From assembly GCA_902488555.1 (NCBI GenBank), contig CABTWT010000006.1, positions 1 through 28,192 on the forward strand: a DNA stretch of 28,192 nt. Direction: 5' to 3'. Positions 1 to 7,164 of the stretch are shown here, piece after piece. How positions within the stretch are numbered: position 1 is the first letter of the stretch; each line of letters begins with the position of its first letter. The DNA comes from an uncultured Anaerococcus sp. GTDB lineage: Bacteria > Bacillota_A > Clostridia > Tissierellales > Peptoniphilaceae. Under the pieces are notes generated by a model. That model was given only the letters and a program-made list of their open reading frames with translations, did not search any database and was not told where the DNA came from. Both the position numbers and the translations under genes were made by a program.

Positions 1-23
1 TCAGACGTGTGCTCTTCCGATCT
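1..23. other. Illumina sequencing adapter remnant (artefact)
   Basis: The first 23 bases match the 3' end of the standard Illumina TruSeq read-2 adapter, finishing in GCTCTTCCGATCT. This is non-genomic sequence left at a contig edge. The open reading frame of the dipeptidase gene becomes meaningful only from about base 24, so the last real codons begin there. The match is long and exact, so chance is very unlikely. Confidence 0.96.
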
Positions 24-1075
24 TCTAACAAGTCATCTATGTCTATCCACTCATCTGGCAAATGAGCTATGCCATTTTGCCCTGGAAACGATGGGCCGAA
101 TCCTATTACATTTGGGCAATAGTGAGCATAGGTCATGCCCGTTGTTGTATTTGGACTGATATTATCTCCAGTGTAGTCATTATAGGCTTGGTTTAGCCTT
201 GATACTAGAAGAGAGTCCCTTGATTCTCTACTAGGTCCATAATATTTTACCAAATTTACATTTAAATCCTTGGACTTTTCTTCTATTTTTTTTGTTAAAT
301 CATCTATTTCTATTTCAGGAGTAGATAAAACTAATCTTATGGAAGAATCATTTTTTTCTGCAAGTTTTACAATTACTTGACCAAAGGTATTATCTTCAAA
401 ATCTAAGTCTAATTTTTCTTTAATTTTGTCTTTATCACTTAGGAACTCTTCACAAAATTGATCTAAAGCATCTCCTGTGATTTCAAATTCTGCTCTTCCT
501 CTTTCTGCAAATATTGCTGGGAATTTGTTGTCTGGAACAAAGCCCATTAATAGTGGTTTTTCGTTCTCAAGGTAATATTTTAGGTCATTCATACCAGATT
601 CTTCATCAGAGCCAAAAACCATTCTAACTTGATGGTTAAATGTATATCCTAGGTTCTTAAGGGCAAGCAAGCCATAAAAGGCTGCCATAGACGGTCCCTT
701 ATTATCCAGAGCTCCCCTGCCATAAATCCTATTTTGCTTAATAGTACCAGCAAAGGGTGGATAGTTCCATTTATTTTGATCACCTGCTGCAACCACATCA
801 AGGTGGCCGAATATGCCAATATATTTATCGGAATTTCCAATAGAACTATAGGCCATATGATTGCCTACAAAGTGAGTTTCAAGTCCCTCTCTTTTTGAAA
901 TCTCCATAGCTTTTTCTAATGCCTTTTTAGGATATATCCCATAAGGAGCATCCTCTTGTGCTTTTCCCTTCACGCTTGGAATTTCTATAAGGCTTATTAT
1001 GTCAGAAATCAAATGATTTTTTAATCTGTCAATCTCAGCTATTATTTTATTTTCAAATTCGCTTATATTTTTCAT
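24..1075 (-). CDS. M20 family dipeptidase (PepV/Sapep-like), 3' end missing
   Basis: The gene starts at the ATG at 1075-1073 behind an AGAAGG ribosome-binding site and reads open for about 350 codons until the adapter at base 23, so its C-terminus is lost. The translation shows the M20 metallopeptidase signature in order: GHLDVVAAG (metal ligand H91, catalytic D93), GRGALDNKGP (bridging metal ligand D124) and GSDEESG (D157, catalytic E158, metal ligand E159). These are the dinuclear-zinc residues of the PepV/Sapep dipeptidase group, which hydrolyses dipeptides in the cytoplasm; family length is about 450-470 residues, so roughly 100 are missing. No signal peptide is visible. It is the last visible gene of the mupG-cutC-asparaginase operon, 2 bp after the preceding stop, which suggests it finishes digestion of peptides or aspartyl products released by its neighbours. 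Family assignment is firm; the substrate is inferred. Confidence 0.93.
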
Positions 1076-1077
1076 AG

Positions 1078-2025
1078 TCACCTTCTAGTTGACATATATT
1101 CTTCAAACCAATCTTCACTTGCTTTTTCTATAGTTGTTATGCCTTCGATGTTTTTTGCAAGGTAGATTGTAGGACTTTCTTTTTCTGATGCGTAGACAAA
1201 AGAAAATTCCTTGGTATTGGTTGCTGCCCCCATATTGCCATTTTTATCTATGGCTATGATGGATAAATCAGAAATCTCTCTCTTTGACTTTAATTTCCTA
1301 TCAATCCCTTCCATAGCCTTTTGGCAAGCTTTCTGTGCATTTAGCCCATCTTTCATATTTCTTACTACTTCATAGCTTATGAGATGTCTCATAAGGTCTT
1401 CGCCCATACCAGTTGCAGCACAAGCTCCATACTCACTATCTGCATAAAATCCAGATCCTACAAGTGGACTATCTCCCACCCTACCAGGATGTTTCATAAA
1501 AAGTCCTGAAGTTGAAGTTCCAACAGAGATATTATTACTATAATCCAAGGCACAAACACAAACTGTATCAGCCGCATCATAGTCAGATCCATTGTAGGCC
1601 GAAAGTTTTATTTGTTCTTCTTTAAGCCTTGCCAAATATTTGTCCTTAGCCCTATCTGTGAGCATATTGCATCTCTCAAAACCATTTTGATCTGCATATG
1701 CTTCTGCTCCACTTGCTGCCAAGATATTATTGTAATTCTCTTTTGAAAGCTTTATAGCTAGGTCTATGGGGTTTTTTATACTTTTTACAGCCATGACAGC
1801 TCCTATATCAAAAGTATCTCCATCCATAAAACCAGCATCTAATTCAACTTCCATATTTCTATTTGGCAATCCTCCATAGCCTACCGATTTGAAATATGGG
1901 TTATCCTCCACATCATTTATAGCTATTTTTATAGCTTCTTTGCTAGTCGAACCCTCCTTAAGAAGATTATTTGCTTTATCCAGGCCATTTTTTACCATAG
2001 CCCAAGTTCCAATTATTGCCCACAT
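1078..2025 (-). CDS. Aspartylglucosaminidase / isoaspartyl peptidase family Ntn-hydrolase
   Basis: 315 residues, beginning at an ATG behind a strong AGGAGG site. The family autocleaves before a threonine nucleophile and hydrolyses N4-(beta-N-acetylglucosaminyl)-L-asparagine (giving aspartate and the glucosamine part) or isoaspartyl dipeptides. Visible family marks are VGYGGLPN near residue 48, ELDAGFMDG (61-69), the nucleophile in ADTVCVCALD (T154), the substrate loop GTSTSG (169-174), GRVGDSP (181-187) and ATGMGED (204-210). The region after T154 resembles glycosylasparaginase more than plant-type asparaginases. The usual His before the Asp-Thr pair is Ala here (A-D-T), an oddity that may affect autoprocessing or specificity. 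There is no signal peptide, unlike periplasmic or lysosomal homologues, so action is cytoplasmic. It lies 1 bp after cutC and 2 bp before the dipeptidase, clearly co-transcribed. Confidence 0.9.
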   Translation of the reverse strand: MWAIIGTWAMVKNGLDKANNLLKEGSTSKEAIKIAINDVEDNPYFKSVGYGGLPNRNMEVELDAGFMDGDTFDIGAVMAVKSIKNPIDLAIKLSKENYNNILAASGAEAYADQNGFERCNMLTDRAKDKYLARLKEEQIKLSAYNGSDYDAADTVCVCALDYSNNISVGTSTSGLFMKHPGRVGDSPLVGSGFYADSEYGACAATGMGEDLMRHLISYEVVRNMKDGLNAQKACQKAMEGIDRKLKSKREISDLSIIAIDKNGNMGAATNTKEFSFVYASEKESPTIYLAKNIEGITTIEKASEDWFEEYMSTRR

Positions 2026-2026
2026 A

Positions 2027-2752
2027 TCAGCCTCCTATACTATCCAGAACTTCTCTAGCTTCTTTTACTCTTTTATAGCTTGTTACAAACTTCCCCTTTG
2101 TCGGCAATTCTAGGTCAGATTTGTAAGTAATCTTATTTTCTTTTTTTACTCTGCCAGACATATGGAAATTTAATATCTTAGTATTTTCATAAATCTCTCT
2201 TATATTGGAAGCATCTACTCCAGATCCAGCCACAATTTCGATTTTATCTCCGTATTTTTCCTGTATATGGGAAAGCAATTCTATACCTTCAGATGCTGTT
2301 GGCATCTTGCCAGAAGTTAAAATTCTTATTATCCCCATGTAAATTAATTGATCAATAACTTGAGCCCCATCTTTTGAATAATCAAAGGCCCTATGTAAGG
2401 CAATCGGATATGGTTTTGCCAAATCTACTACTTCTCTAAGCAACTCTATATCTAGTGAACCATCTTCATTTATGGCTCCAAAAACAAAGCCATCTATAGG
2501 ATATTTTTTGTAGGATTTAATTGCTTGTTTTATTTGTTTTATTTCTTTGTCATCGTAGGTAAAATCACCATCGCGAGGTCTTAACATGACAAACTTTTCT
2601 ATTTTCTCATTCTTGCAGGCATAGGAAACAAGACCCAGGTCTGGACTTAATCCATCAGCAAATAAAGCAGAACAAATCTCAACTCTATCAGCTCCTCCAG
2701 CTACTGCATTGTTAAAGGATTCTAGTGAATCTATACATATCTCAAGTTTCAT
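2027..2752 (-). CDS. cutC: CutC family TIM-barrel protein
   Basis: 241 residues, a full-length match in pattern to the CutC family (PF03932): MKLEICIDSLES at the N-terminus, AGGADRVEICSAL (18-30), GLSPDLG, MLRPRDGDF, DGFVFGAINEDGS, HRAFD and RILTSGKMPTASEG. The fold is a TIM barrel. The name comes from a copper-sensitivity phenotype in E. coli, but a metal role is poorly supported and nothing here (no Cys/His metal motif, no copper gene nearby) points to copper. The gene overlaps mupG by 11 bp and is followed 1 bp later by the asparaginase, implying translational coupling. The context therefore suggests a role in amino-sugar or glycopeptide metabolism; that is inference. The start is the ATG at 2752 with GAGG upstream. 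Confidence 0.93.
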   Translation of the reverse strand: MKLEICIDSLESFNNAVAGGADRVEICSALFADGLSPDLGLVSYACKNEKIEKFVMLRPRDGDFTYDDKEIKQIKQAIKSYKKYPIDGFVFGAINEDGSLDIELLREVVDLAKPYPIALHRAFDYSKDGAQVIDQLIYMGIIRILTSGKMPTASEGIELLSHIQEKYGDKIEIVAGSGVDASNIREIYENTKILNFHMSGRVKKENKITYKSDLELPTKGKFVTSYKRVKEAREVLDSIGG

Positions 2753-3845
2753 CTGCTAACCTCAATCCGAATCTTTCCCATGGTTTTAGGAAATCGATTA
2801 TAAAAATTTCATCTTCAACAATATGACCTACCACATTTGTAAGACCATTATTTTTCATATCTGTTTTTGCTATTTGTAGCTCTCCTGTATAGTGGCCATA
2901 GCCATTGCCATCAATCAGTATATCTCCCTTTTTGATTAATTCTGGAGTATTTACTTGTGGGAAGTCACTACCCTTGTACTTGACCCTAGATTGTGATGAT
3001 CGTATGAGATGGTCAGATACATCTCCCCTGTATAAATGTTCTTCCTTAAGAACTATTTTTCTCATTATATCTGTGATTTTATCTTCTAACTTGACATTAA
3101 AAACTACTTTTGTTAAATCTACATTTGATAATTTTTCAAGCTCATCAGCACTAGCATAGGAATTCGAAATCAATATATCGTCAATATTATTCATGGCAAC
3201 ATAATGCTTTAACTGAACATCTATAGGAAGATTCCTGTGCATTTCTAGAGTTGGTAGCTTATCATCTACAGGCCATGGTCCAAAGGCTTCTTTGTTTTGG
3301 CTAGTTATAAAGGCTGCTGTTCTTAGTTTATACTGGTTGAACTTTTCTGTTGTCTTGTAGAAAAAATCAAGAGATAGACCTGTATAATTGTGTGGGTAGA
3401 AGTTGTGGCAGCCTATCAAATTGTATTTATTTGGCTGATAGTCCATGATTGCATCAATCATATGGTTATCAATGCTCATATTTATTTCCACTTTAAGATT
3501 CTGATCATTATGGGTCATGGAAGCTTCTGGAAATCCATTGAAGCCTCCATCAAGCCTAATCCCATCTACATAGATGTCATTAAAAAATGAATAATCACCA
3601 GTCTTAGCTCCAAGTTTATCAAAAACATCTGGATTTACATCCACTATGATTTCATAGCCCAAGTCTTTGGCATATTTATTGATTTCAACAAATTTATCTT
3701 TTCTCTTCTTATCTTCTAAATCATCAAACTCTATCAAAGATGAAAATATTCTTCTAAAACCCTTGTCATAGGCAAGTTTTATATATTCTTTTAGTTCATT
3801 GGTATCAGATTTATCTGGATATATGGATATTCCCAAACGTCTCAT
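2742..3845 (-). CDS. mupG: MupG family protein (DUF871), putative 6-phospho-N-acetylmuramidase
   Basis: 367 residues with the two-part architecture of the DUF871/MupG family: an N-terminal TIM barrel (about 1-240; GISIYPDKSD, IFSSLIE, GIRLDGGF, NMSIDNHMID, GCHNFYPHNYTGLS, THNDQN) and a C-terminal cyclophilin-like domain (about 255-367; RGDVSDHLIRSSQSRVKYKG, YGHYTGELQIA, VVGHIVEDE, PWERFG). The S. aureus member is a cytoplasmic glycosidase that splits MurNAc-6-phosphate-GlcNAc after PTS uptake during cell-wall recycling. Here no murP (PTS), murQ (etherase) or murR lies beside it; instead cutC, an aspartylglucosaminidase-like enzyme and a dipeptidase follow. It may therefore act on a related phosphorylated amino-sugar disaccharide. 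The start ATG at 3845 has a good AAGGAG site. It is the first gene of its operon, just after the terminator at 3903-3936. Confidence 0.88.
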   Translation of the reverse strand: MRRLGISIYPDKSDTNELKEYIKLAYDKGFRRIFSSLIEFDDLEDKKRKDKFVEINKYAKDLGYEIIVDVNPDVFDKLGAKTGDYSFFNDIYVDGIRLDGGFNGFPEASMTHNDQNLKVEINMSIDNHMIDAIMDYQPNKYNLIGCHNFYPHNYTGLSLDFFYKTTEKFNQYKLRTAAFITSQNKEAFGPWPVDDKLPTLEMHRNLPIDVQLKHYVAMNNIDDILISNSYASADELEKLSNVDLTKVVFNVKLEDKITDIMRKIVLKEEHLYRGDVSDHLIRSSQSRVKYKGSDFPQVNTPELIKKGDILIDGNGYGHYTGELQIAKTDMKNNGLTNVVGHIVEDEIFIIDFLKPWERFGLRLADET

Positions 3846-3902
3846 TTTCTGCTCTCCTTTATTCTTCTTACCATATATTTACCCTGAATATATTACTATA
3901 AT

Positions 3903-3936
3903 AAAAAACCGGAAGATGAGCCTGTCATCCACCAGT
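3903..3936 (-). terminator. Intrinsic terminator of the small lipoprotein gene
   Basis: Read on the minus strand, an outer stem (ACTGG with CCGGT) and an inner stem (GATGA with TCATC) around a CAGGC loop form a hairpin directly followed by a run of six T. It starts 13 bp after the lipoprotein stop codon at 3949. The run of T and position fit Rho-independent termination. The mupG promoter must lie within or immediately after it; I found no convincing -35/-10 pair there, only a TATAGT-like box just downstream of the T run. Confidence 0.75.
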
Positions 3937-3948
3937 TGTTGTCATCAA

Positions 3949-4404
3949 TCATTTGCCCACAATATCTTTTATTTGAGAAGTCAAATCATCATCAGATAGT
4001 AGGGTTGGGGTTTCGTAATCGCCAAGATTATCAGAAAAGCTATAGTGAAATTTATTTGTAGACTCATCTCTTATAGAGTCGTACATATAAATTTTCTCCT
4101 CTTTATTCTCATTTATTAAATTTATAATAAGACTATTAGAATCTGGGATAGATGCATATGAATATGACTCGTCTGCTACTTGGCATCTTGCCAAAAGGTC
4201 AACTATCTTTTTTGTCTTTTCTTTGTCATTAAAACTCGTAAAGATATCTTTTTCTATCATTTTCTCTTCGTCTGTTATTATAGAAACTGTCAAATCTTCA
4301 AAATTATAAACTTCTCCTGTAGCAAATTTAATTTCGTAGCTTTCATCTTTATTACAAGCACTTAGTAAAAATAAAGAAATTAGCATAAGAATAATTTTTT
4401 TCAT
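3949..4404 (-). CDS. Small lipoprotein of unknown function
   Basis: 151 residues when started at the ATG at 4404. A longer ORF begins 12 bp upstream, but its first codons contain the GGAGG ribosome-binding site, so the internal start is the real one. The N-terminus is a classic lipoprotein signal: MKKIILMLISLFLLSAC, cleavage before the lipidated C17, followed by a polar linker. The mature part is acidic and lysine-rich with no domain I recognise. The gene has its own promoter (4442-4470) and terminator (3903-3936), so it is a single-gene unit, although it directly follows the lipoprotein reductase. It may be a surface substrate-binding or accessory protein; there is no evidence for a specific role. 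Confidence 0.85.
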   Translation of the reverse strand: MKKIILMLISLFLLSACNKDESYEIKFATGEVYNFEDLTVSIITDEEKMIEKDIFTSFNDKEKTKKIVDLLARCQVADESYSYASIPDSNSLIINLINENKEEKIYMYDSIRDESTNKFHYSFSDNLGDYETPTLLSDDDLTSQIKDIVGK

Positions 4405-4441
4405 AGCTACCTCCATAATTTTTTATACTTTTACTGCCTTA

Positions 4442-4470
4442 ATAATATACTTATCTTACAAGCAAGTCAA
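4442..4470 (-). promoter_or_regulatory. Sigma-A-type promoter of the small lipoprotein gene
   Basis: On the minus strand TTGACT (4465-4470) is separated by exactly 17 bp from TATTAT (4442-4447), five of six matches in each box. The expected start of transcription is near 4435, leaving about 30 nt of leader with GGAGG before the ATG at 4404. It begins just after the terminator of the upstream reductase gene, so the lipoprotein is expressed independently. Confidence 0.7.
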
Positions 4471-4475
4471 TGCAT

Positions 4476-4503
4476 AAAAAAAGAAGAGGATTATCTCCTC
4501 TTC
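4476..4503 (-). terminator. Intrinsic terminator of the flavoprotein reductase gene
   Basis: On the minus strand a perfect 8-bp stem (GAAGAGGA with TCCTCTTC, loop GATAA) is followed by a run of seven T. It lies 15 bp after the stop codon at 4519. This is a textbook Rho-independent terminator. Confidence 0.9.
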
Positions 4504-4518
4504 CTTCTAATATTTTTT

Positions 4519-6354
4519 CTATTTTGCAAAGTTTGCTGCGTTTTCACCAGCTATTCTACCGTATACTGTGATATCTGCTATAGCTGCTGATCCAAGTCTG
4601 TTTGATCCGTGGATTCCACCAGTTACTTCACCTGCTGCATATAGACCTTCGATTGGGTTGCCATCTTTGTCTATTACTTGAGCGTCTGTATTGATCTTTA
4701 GTCCTCCCATTGTGTGGTGAACTGCTGGCGCTGCTTTTAGCATATAGTATGGACCTTCTTCTATTGTCCAACCTAGCATTCTTAGGTTGAATTCTGGGTC
4801 TTCTTCCTTTTTAGAGTTTTCGTTAAATGTCTTAACTGTTTCTAGTAATTGGTCTTTATCAAGGCCAAAGTGGTCAGCTAATTCTTCGATTGTGTCTGCT
4901 TTAACAAGGTTTCCTTTATCGAATTGTTCTTCAGCTTCTCCTGGGTTTGAAGCCATTGTTCCTGTTACTTCGTTTGATTTTTCGTCCCAAAGTAGGTAAC
5001 CAACGTGGTCTGTTTGAGCTTTGATAGCCATAGATATTTCACGTCTTGTTCCTAGTTCTTCAACAAATCTCTTACCTTCTTTGTTTACTAGTAGTGCACC
5101 ACCAACAAGTCTTGTATCTCCTACATATAGTAGTCTACCTGTTTCTGGGTCACATACTGGGTAAAGTTGGATTTTGTCCATATCTACTGTATCTGCACCT
5201 AAAGCTTCCGCCATGATGATACCATCACCTGTTGCTCCTGGAGAGTTAGTAGATTTAACGTATTCGTCAACTTCATGGTCGTTTTCATAAGTCATTTCAT
5301 CGTTTGAACCAAAACCACCTGTTGCAAGAACAACGGATTTAGCATTTACTGTCAATTCTCCATCAGCAGTTTCAGCCTTTACACCAACGATTTTGTTATC
5401 TTCTGTAAGAATTTCTTTAACATCTGCTTCTGTGATTACTTCAATGCCAAGTTCTTCACATTTTTTAAGGTAATTTTTGATAAGTTCGTTACCTGAGTGA
5501 GCTGCTGGAATTAGTGATCTTTTTACAGAGTGTCCACCAAAGAACATTAGGCTGTCTAACCATTCAACTCCAATATCATCACGTAGCCAATAAGCATCTT
5601 CTGTTGCATGTTCAGCTAGGACATCTATTAGTTCTGGGTCTCCACCAGCTTCTTTTACGTCGTCTGCAAATTGTTCTTTGCTATCTTCGATTCCTTCTTC
5701 TTTTTGAAGGTCGTTTTCTGGAGCAGCGTATTCTCCACCAGAAATTAATGTGTTACCACCAACTTGTGGCATTTTTTCTAGTAATACTACATCTGCGCCG
5801 TTTTCTTTAGCAGTTACTGCAGCAGCAAATCCTGCTCCACCACCACCAACTACAACAACGTCAACATCTTTACTTGATTCTGTCTTTTCTTTGTTGCCAG
5901 CAACTTCATTTTGATAATCAGCAACGTCTCTGCCACTTTCAGTGATTGCTGCGCTTACAGCTTCGATTAGGGCTGTTGATGAGAATGTAGCGCCAGATAC
6001 TGTATCAACATTAACTGTTTGGTTATCTACCATTTCTGGTATAAGCTTTTCTATGGCAGCAGCACCAAGACCTTCTGTTTCACCATGGTCTGTTTCAATG
6101 GATGCGATTTTATCTCCATCAAAAGTAACCTTAGCTATAACATCTCCCTTGTAACCTTTGGCCTTACCTTCGAATGTATCTCCTGATGCAGTTTCCTTAG
6201 AGTCTTCAGTTTCAGTAGTTTCTTTTTCCTCTACTTCTGTTTGCTCTGTTTCTGTCTTTTCTTGAGCTTGCTTATTGTCAGCTCCATTTCCTCCACATGC
6301 TGTAAGAAGCATGGAGAATGATAATATGTATGGTAATATTTTTTTGTACTTCAT
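4519..6354 (-). CDS. Lipid-anchored flavinylated fumarate-reductase-like flavoprotein
   Basis: 611 residues. Residues 1-20 are a lipoprotein signal (LLTAC, lipidated C20), followed by a Glu/Thr-rich linker to about 58. Residues 60-140 form an FMN-binding domain carrying DTVSGATFSS (118-126), where ApbE-type transferases attach FMN covalently to the Thr of SGAT (T123). From 163 on is a FAD-dependent fumarate reductase/succinate dehydrogenase-type domain: dinucleotide motif GGGGAG (170-175), EKMPQVGGNT, ATGGFG, TRR (436-438, position of the proton-donor Arg), HHTMGG (546-551) and GSNRLG (583-588). The organic-acceptor His found in HRPTGG of classical fumarate reductases is replaced (SLIPAAHSG, 280-288), so fumarate may not be the substrate. 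It should act outside the membrane as a terminal reductase, fed by membrane flavin electron carriers. It is a monocistronic unit, with a TATAAT box at 6375-6380, an AGGAGGG site and a terminator at 4476-4503. Confidence 0.92.
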   Translation of the reverse strand: MKYKKILPYILSFSMLLTACGGNGADNKQAQEKTETEQTEVEEKETTETEDSKETASGDTFEGKAKGYKGDVIAKVTFDGDKIASIETDHGETEGLGAAAIEKLIPEMVDNQTVNVDTVSGATFSSTALIEAVSAAITESGRDVADYQNEVAGNKEKTESSKDVDVVVVGGGGAGFAAAVTAKENGADVVLLEKMPQVGGNTLISGGEYAAPENDLQKEEGIEDSKEQFADDVKEAGGDPELIDVLAEHATEDAYWLRDDIGVEWLDSLMFFGGHSVKRSLIPAAHSGNELIKNYLKKCEELGIEVITEADVKEILTEDNKIVGVKAETADGELTVNAKSVVLATGGFGSNDEMTYENDHEVDEYVKSTNSPGATGDGIIMAEALGADTVDMDKIQLYPVCDPETGRLLYVGDTRLVGGALLVNKEGKRFVEELGTRREISMAIKAQTDHVGYLLWDEKSNEVTGTMASNPGEAEEQFDKGNLVKADTIEELADHFGLDKDQLLETVKTFNENSKKEEDPEFNLRMLGWTIEEGPYYMLKAAPAVHHTMGGLKINTDAQVIDKDGNPIEGLYAAGEVTGGIHGSNRLGSAAIADITVYGRIAGENAANFAK

Positions 6355-6432
6355 AATCCCTCCTGAAGTTTTGTATTATAATGCTTATATACTAACAAAG
6401 ATTTCAAATATATACAAGGCATTAGGATAGCA

Positions 6433-6461
6433 AGTTTTAAAAATTAAACAATTTTTGTCAA
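6433..6461 (-). promoter_or_regulatory. Candidate promoter of the reductase gene
   Basis: A perfect TTGACA -35 box on the minus strand (6456-6461) is 17 bp from the weak AAAACT (6433-6438). The -10 box is poor, so this may need an activator or not be a promoter. A perfect TATAAT exists nearer the gene (6375-6380) but has no -35 partner and would leave a leader of only about 14 nt. Confidence 0.35.
6434..6451 (-). promoter_or_regulatory. Candidate Rex operator
   Basis: On the minus strand TTGTTTAATTTTTAAAAC matches the clostridial Rex consensus TTGTTAANNNNTTAACAA at 11 of 14 defined positions. It lies 80-97 bp upstream of the reductase start and falls in the spacer of the candidate TTGACA promoter. 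Rex itself is encoded at 26739-27377. AT-richness raises the chance of accidental matches. Confidence 0.35.
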
Positions 6462-6520
6462 AGCCTCGGTATCCTAAGTATATTTCCTAAAAATAGTAAG
6501 GTCAAAAGAGAATTTCCCGT

Positions 6521-6534
6521 TGAAATATATTTCA
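6521..6534. repeat. Perfect 14-bp palindrome
   Basis: TGAAATATATTTCA reads the same on both strands. It lies between the ysxC stop and the reductase regulatory region and has no T run on either side, so it is not a terminator. It could be a dimeric regulator site; no family is recognised. Confidence 0.4.
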
Positions 6535-6564
6535 TAGAAATTTTCATTTGATTCTTACCATTTC

Positions 6565-7164
6565 CTATATAAAATCTTTGTTATATATTATCGCTTCAAC
6601 TTGTTCGTGTATCACACCCAAATTGTGCTTGTTTTCAGATGAATAGGCAAATATTAGCCCCTCATCTTCTACATCTAATTTCTTCATTATAGATCTTATA
6701 TGTTTTTGTAATTGATTTTTTGAAATTTTATCATATTTTGTCGCTATGATAAAGCCAGTAAAGCCTGAATCTATGATCCAATCGTACATTTGCAAATCTA
6801 GGTCTGTTGGCTCATGACGAATATCTACGAGGAGAAAGACTTCCTTTAAGTTTTCCCTATCATGTAGATATTCGTTTATAAGCTTATCCCACTTTTCCTT
6901 TTCTTTTTTGCTCACCTTGGCATATCCGTATCCTGGTAGGTCCACTAGTCTAAATTTGTTATCTATATTATAAAAATTGATAGTCCTAGTTTTACCTGGT
7001 ATTGACGAAGTCTTAGCCAAGGATTTTCTACCCAAGAAAGCATTTATAAACGATGATTTGCCAACATTAGATCTACCCACAAAGGCAATTTCTTCGATAT
7101 TTTCACTTGGCCATTGAGACTTAAATCCTGCAACTTGTTCTAATTCAATACTTTTAAATTTCAT
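6565..7164 (-). CDS. ysxC: Ribosome biogenesis GTPase YsxC/EngB
   Basis: 199 residues, the usual family length. The GTPase motifs are G1 GRSNVGKS (30-37), switch threonine near 59 (GKTRTINFY), G3 DLPGYG (75-80), G4 TKYD (142-145) and G5 YSS (174-176). YsxC binds the immature 50S ribosomal subunit and is essential in many Firmicutes. The start overlaps the lon stop by 4 bp (ATGA), so translation is coupled. The lon-ysxC order is the one common in Bacillus and relatives. No clear terminator is visible after its stop. Confidence 0.97.
   Translation of the reverse strand: MKFKSIELEQVAGFKSQWPSENIEEIAFVGRSNVGKSSFINAFLGRKSLAKTSSIPGKTRTINFYNIDNKFRLVDLPGYGYAKVSKKEKEKWDKLINEYLHDRENLKEVFLLVDIRHEPTDLDLQMYDWIIDSGFTGFIIATKYDKISKNQLQKHIRSIMKKLDVEDEGLIFAYSSENKHNLGVIHEQVEAIIYNKDFI

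Larger units (their letters stand above)
6422..6477. repeat. Spaced inverted repeat upstream of the reductase
   Basis: TTAGGATA at 6422-6429 and its perfect reverse complement TATCCTAA at 6470-6477 are 40 bp apart. Between them lie a minus-strand TTGACA and a Rex-operator-like sequence. The arms may be a looping operator or a hairpin; an 8-bp match at this distance in AT-rich DNA is suggestive, not conclusive. The remainder of the 6355-6564 gap contains no recognisable gene. Confidence 0.5.

Noticed and set aside
649..840. 63-codon minus-strand ORF in the first kilobase
   Set aside because: It is an alternate frame of the M20 dipeptidase, whose own frame is open and carries all active-site motifs.
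3846..3902. Promoter of mupG
   Set aside because: Only a TATAGT-like box was seen, with no matching -35 at 16-18 bp; not supportable as a feature.
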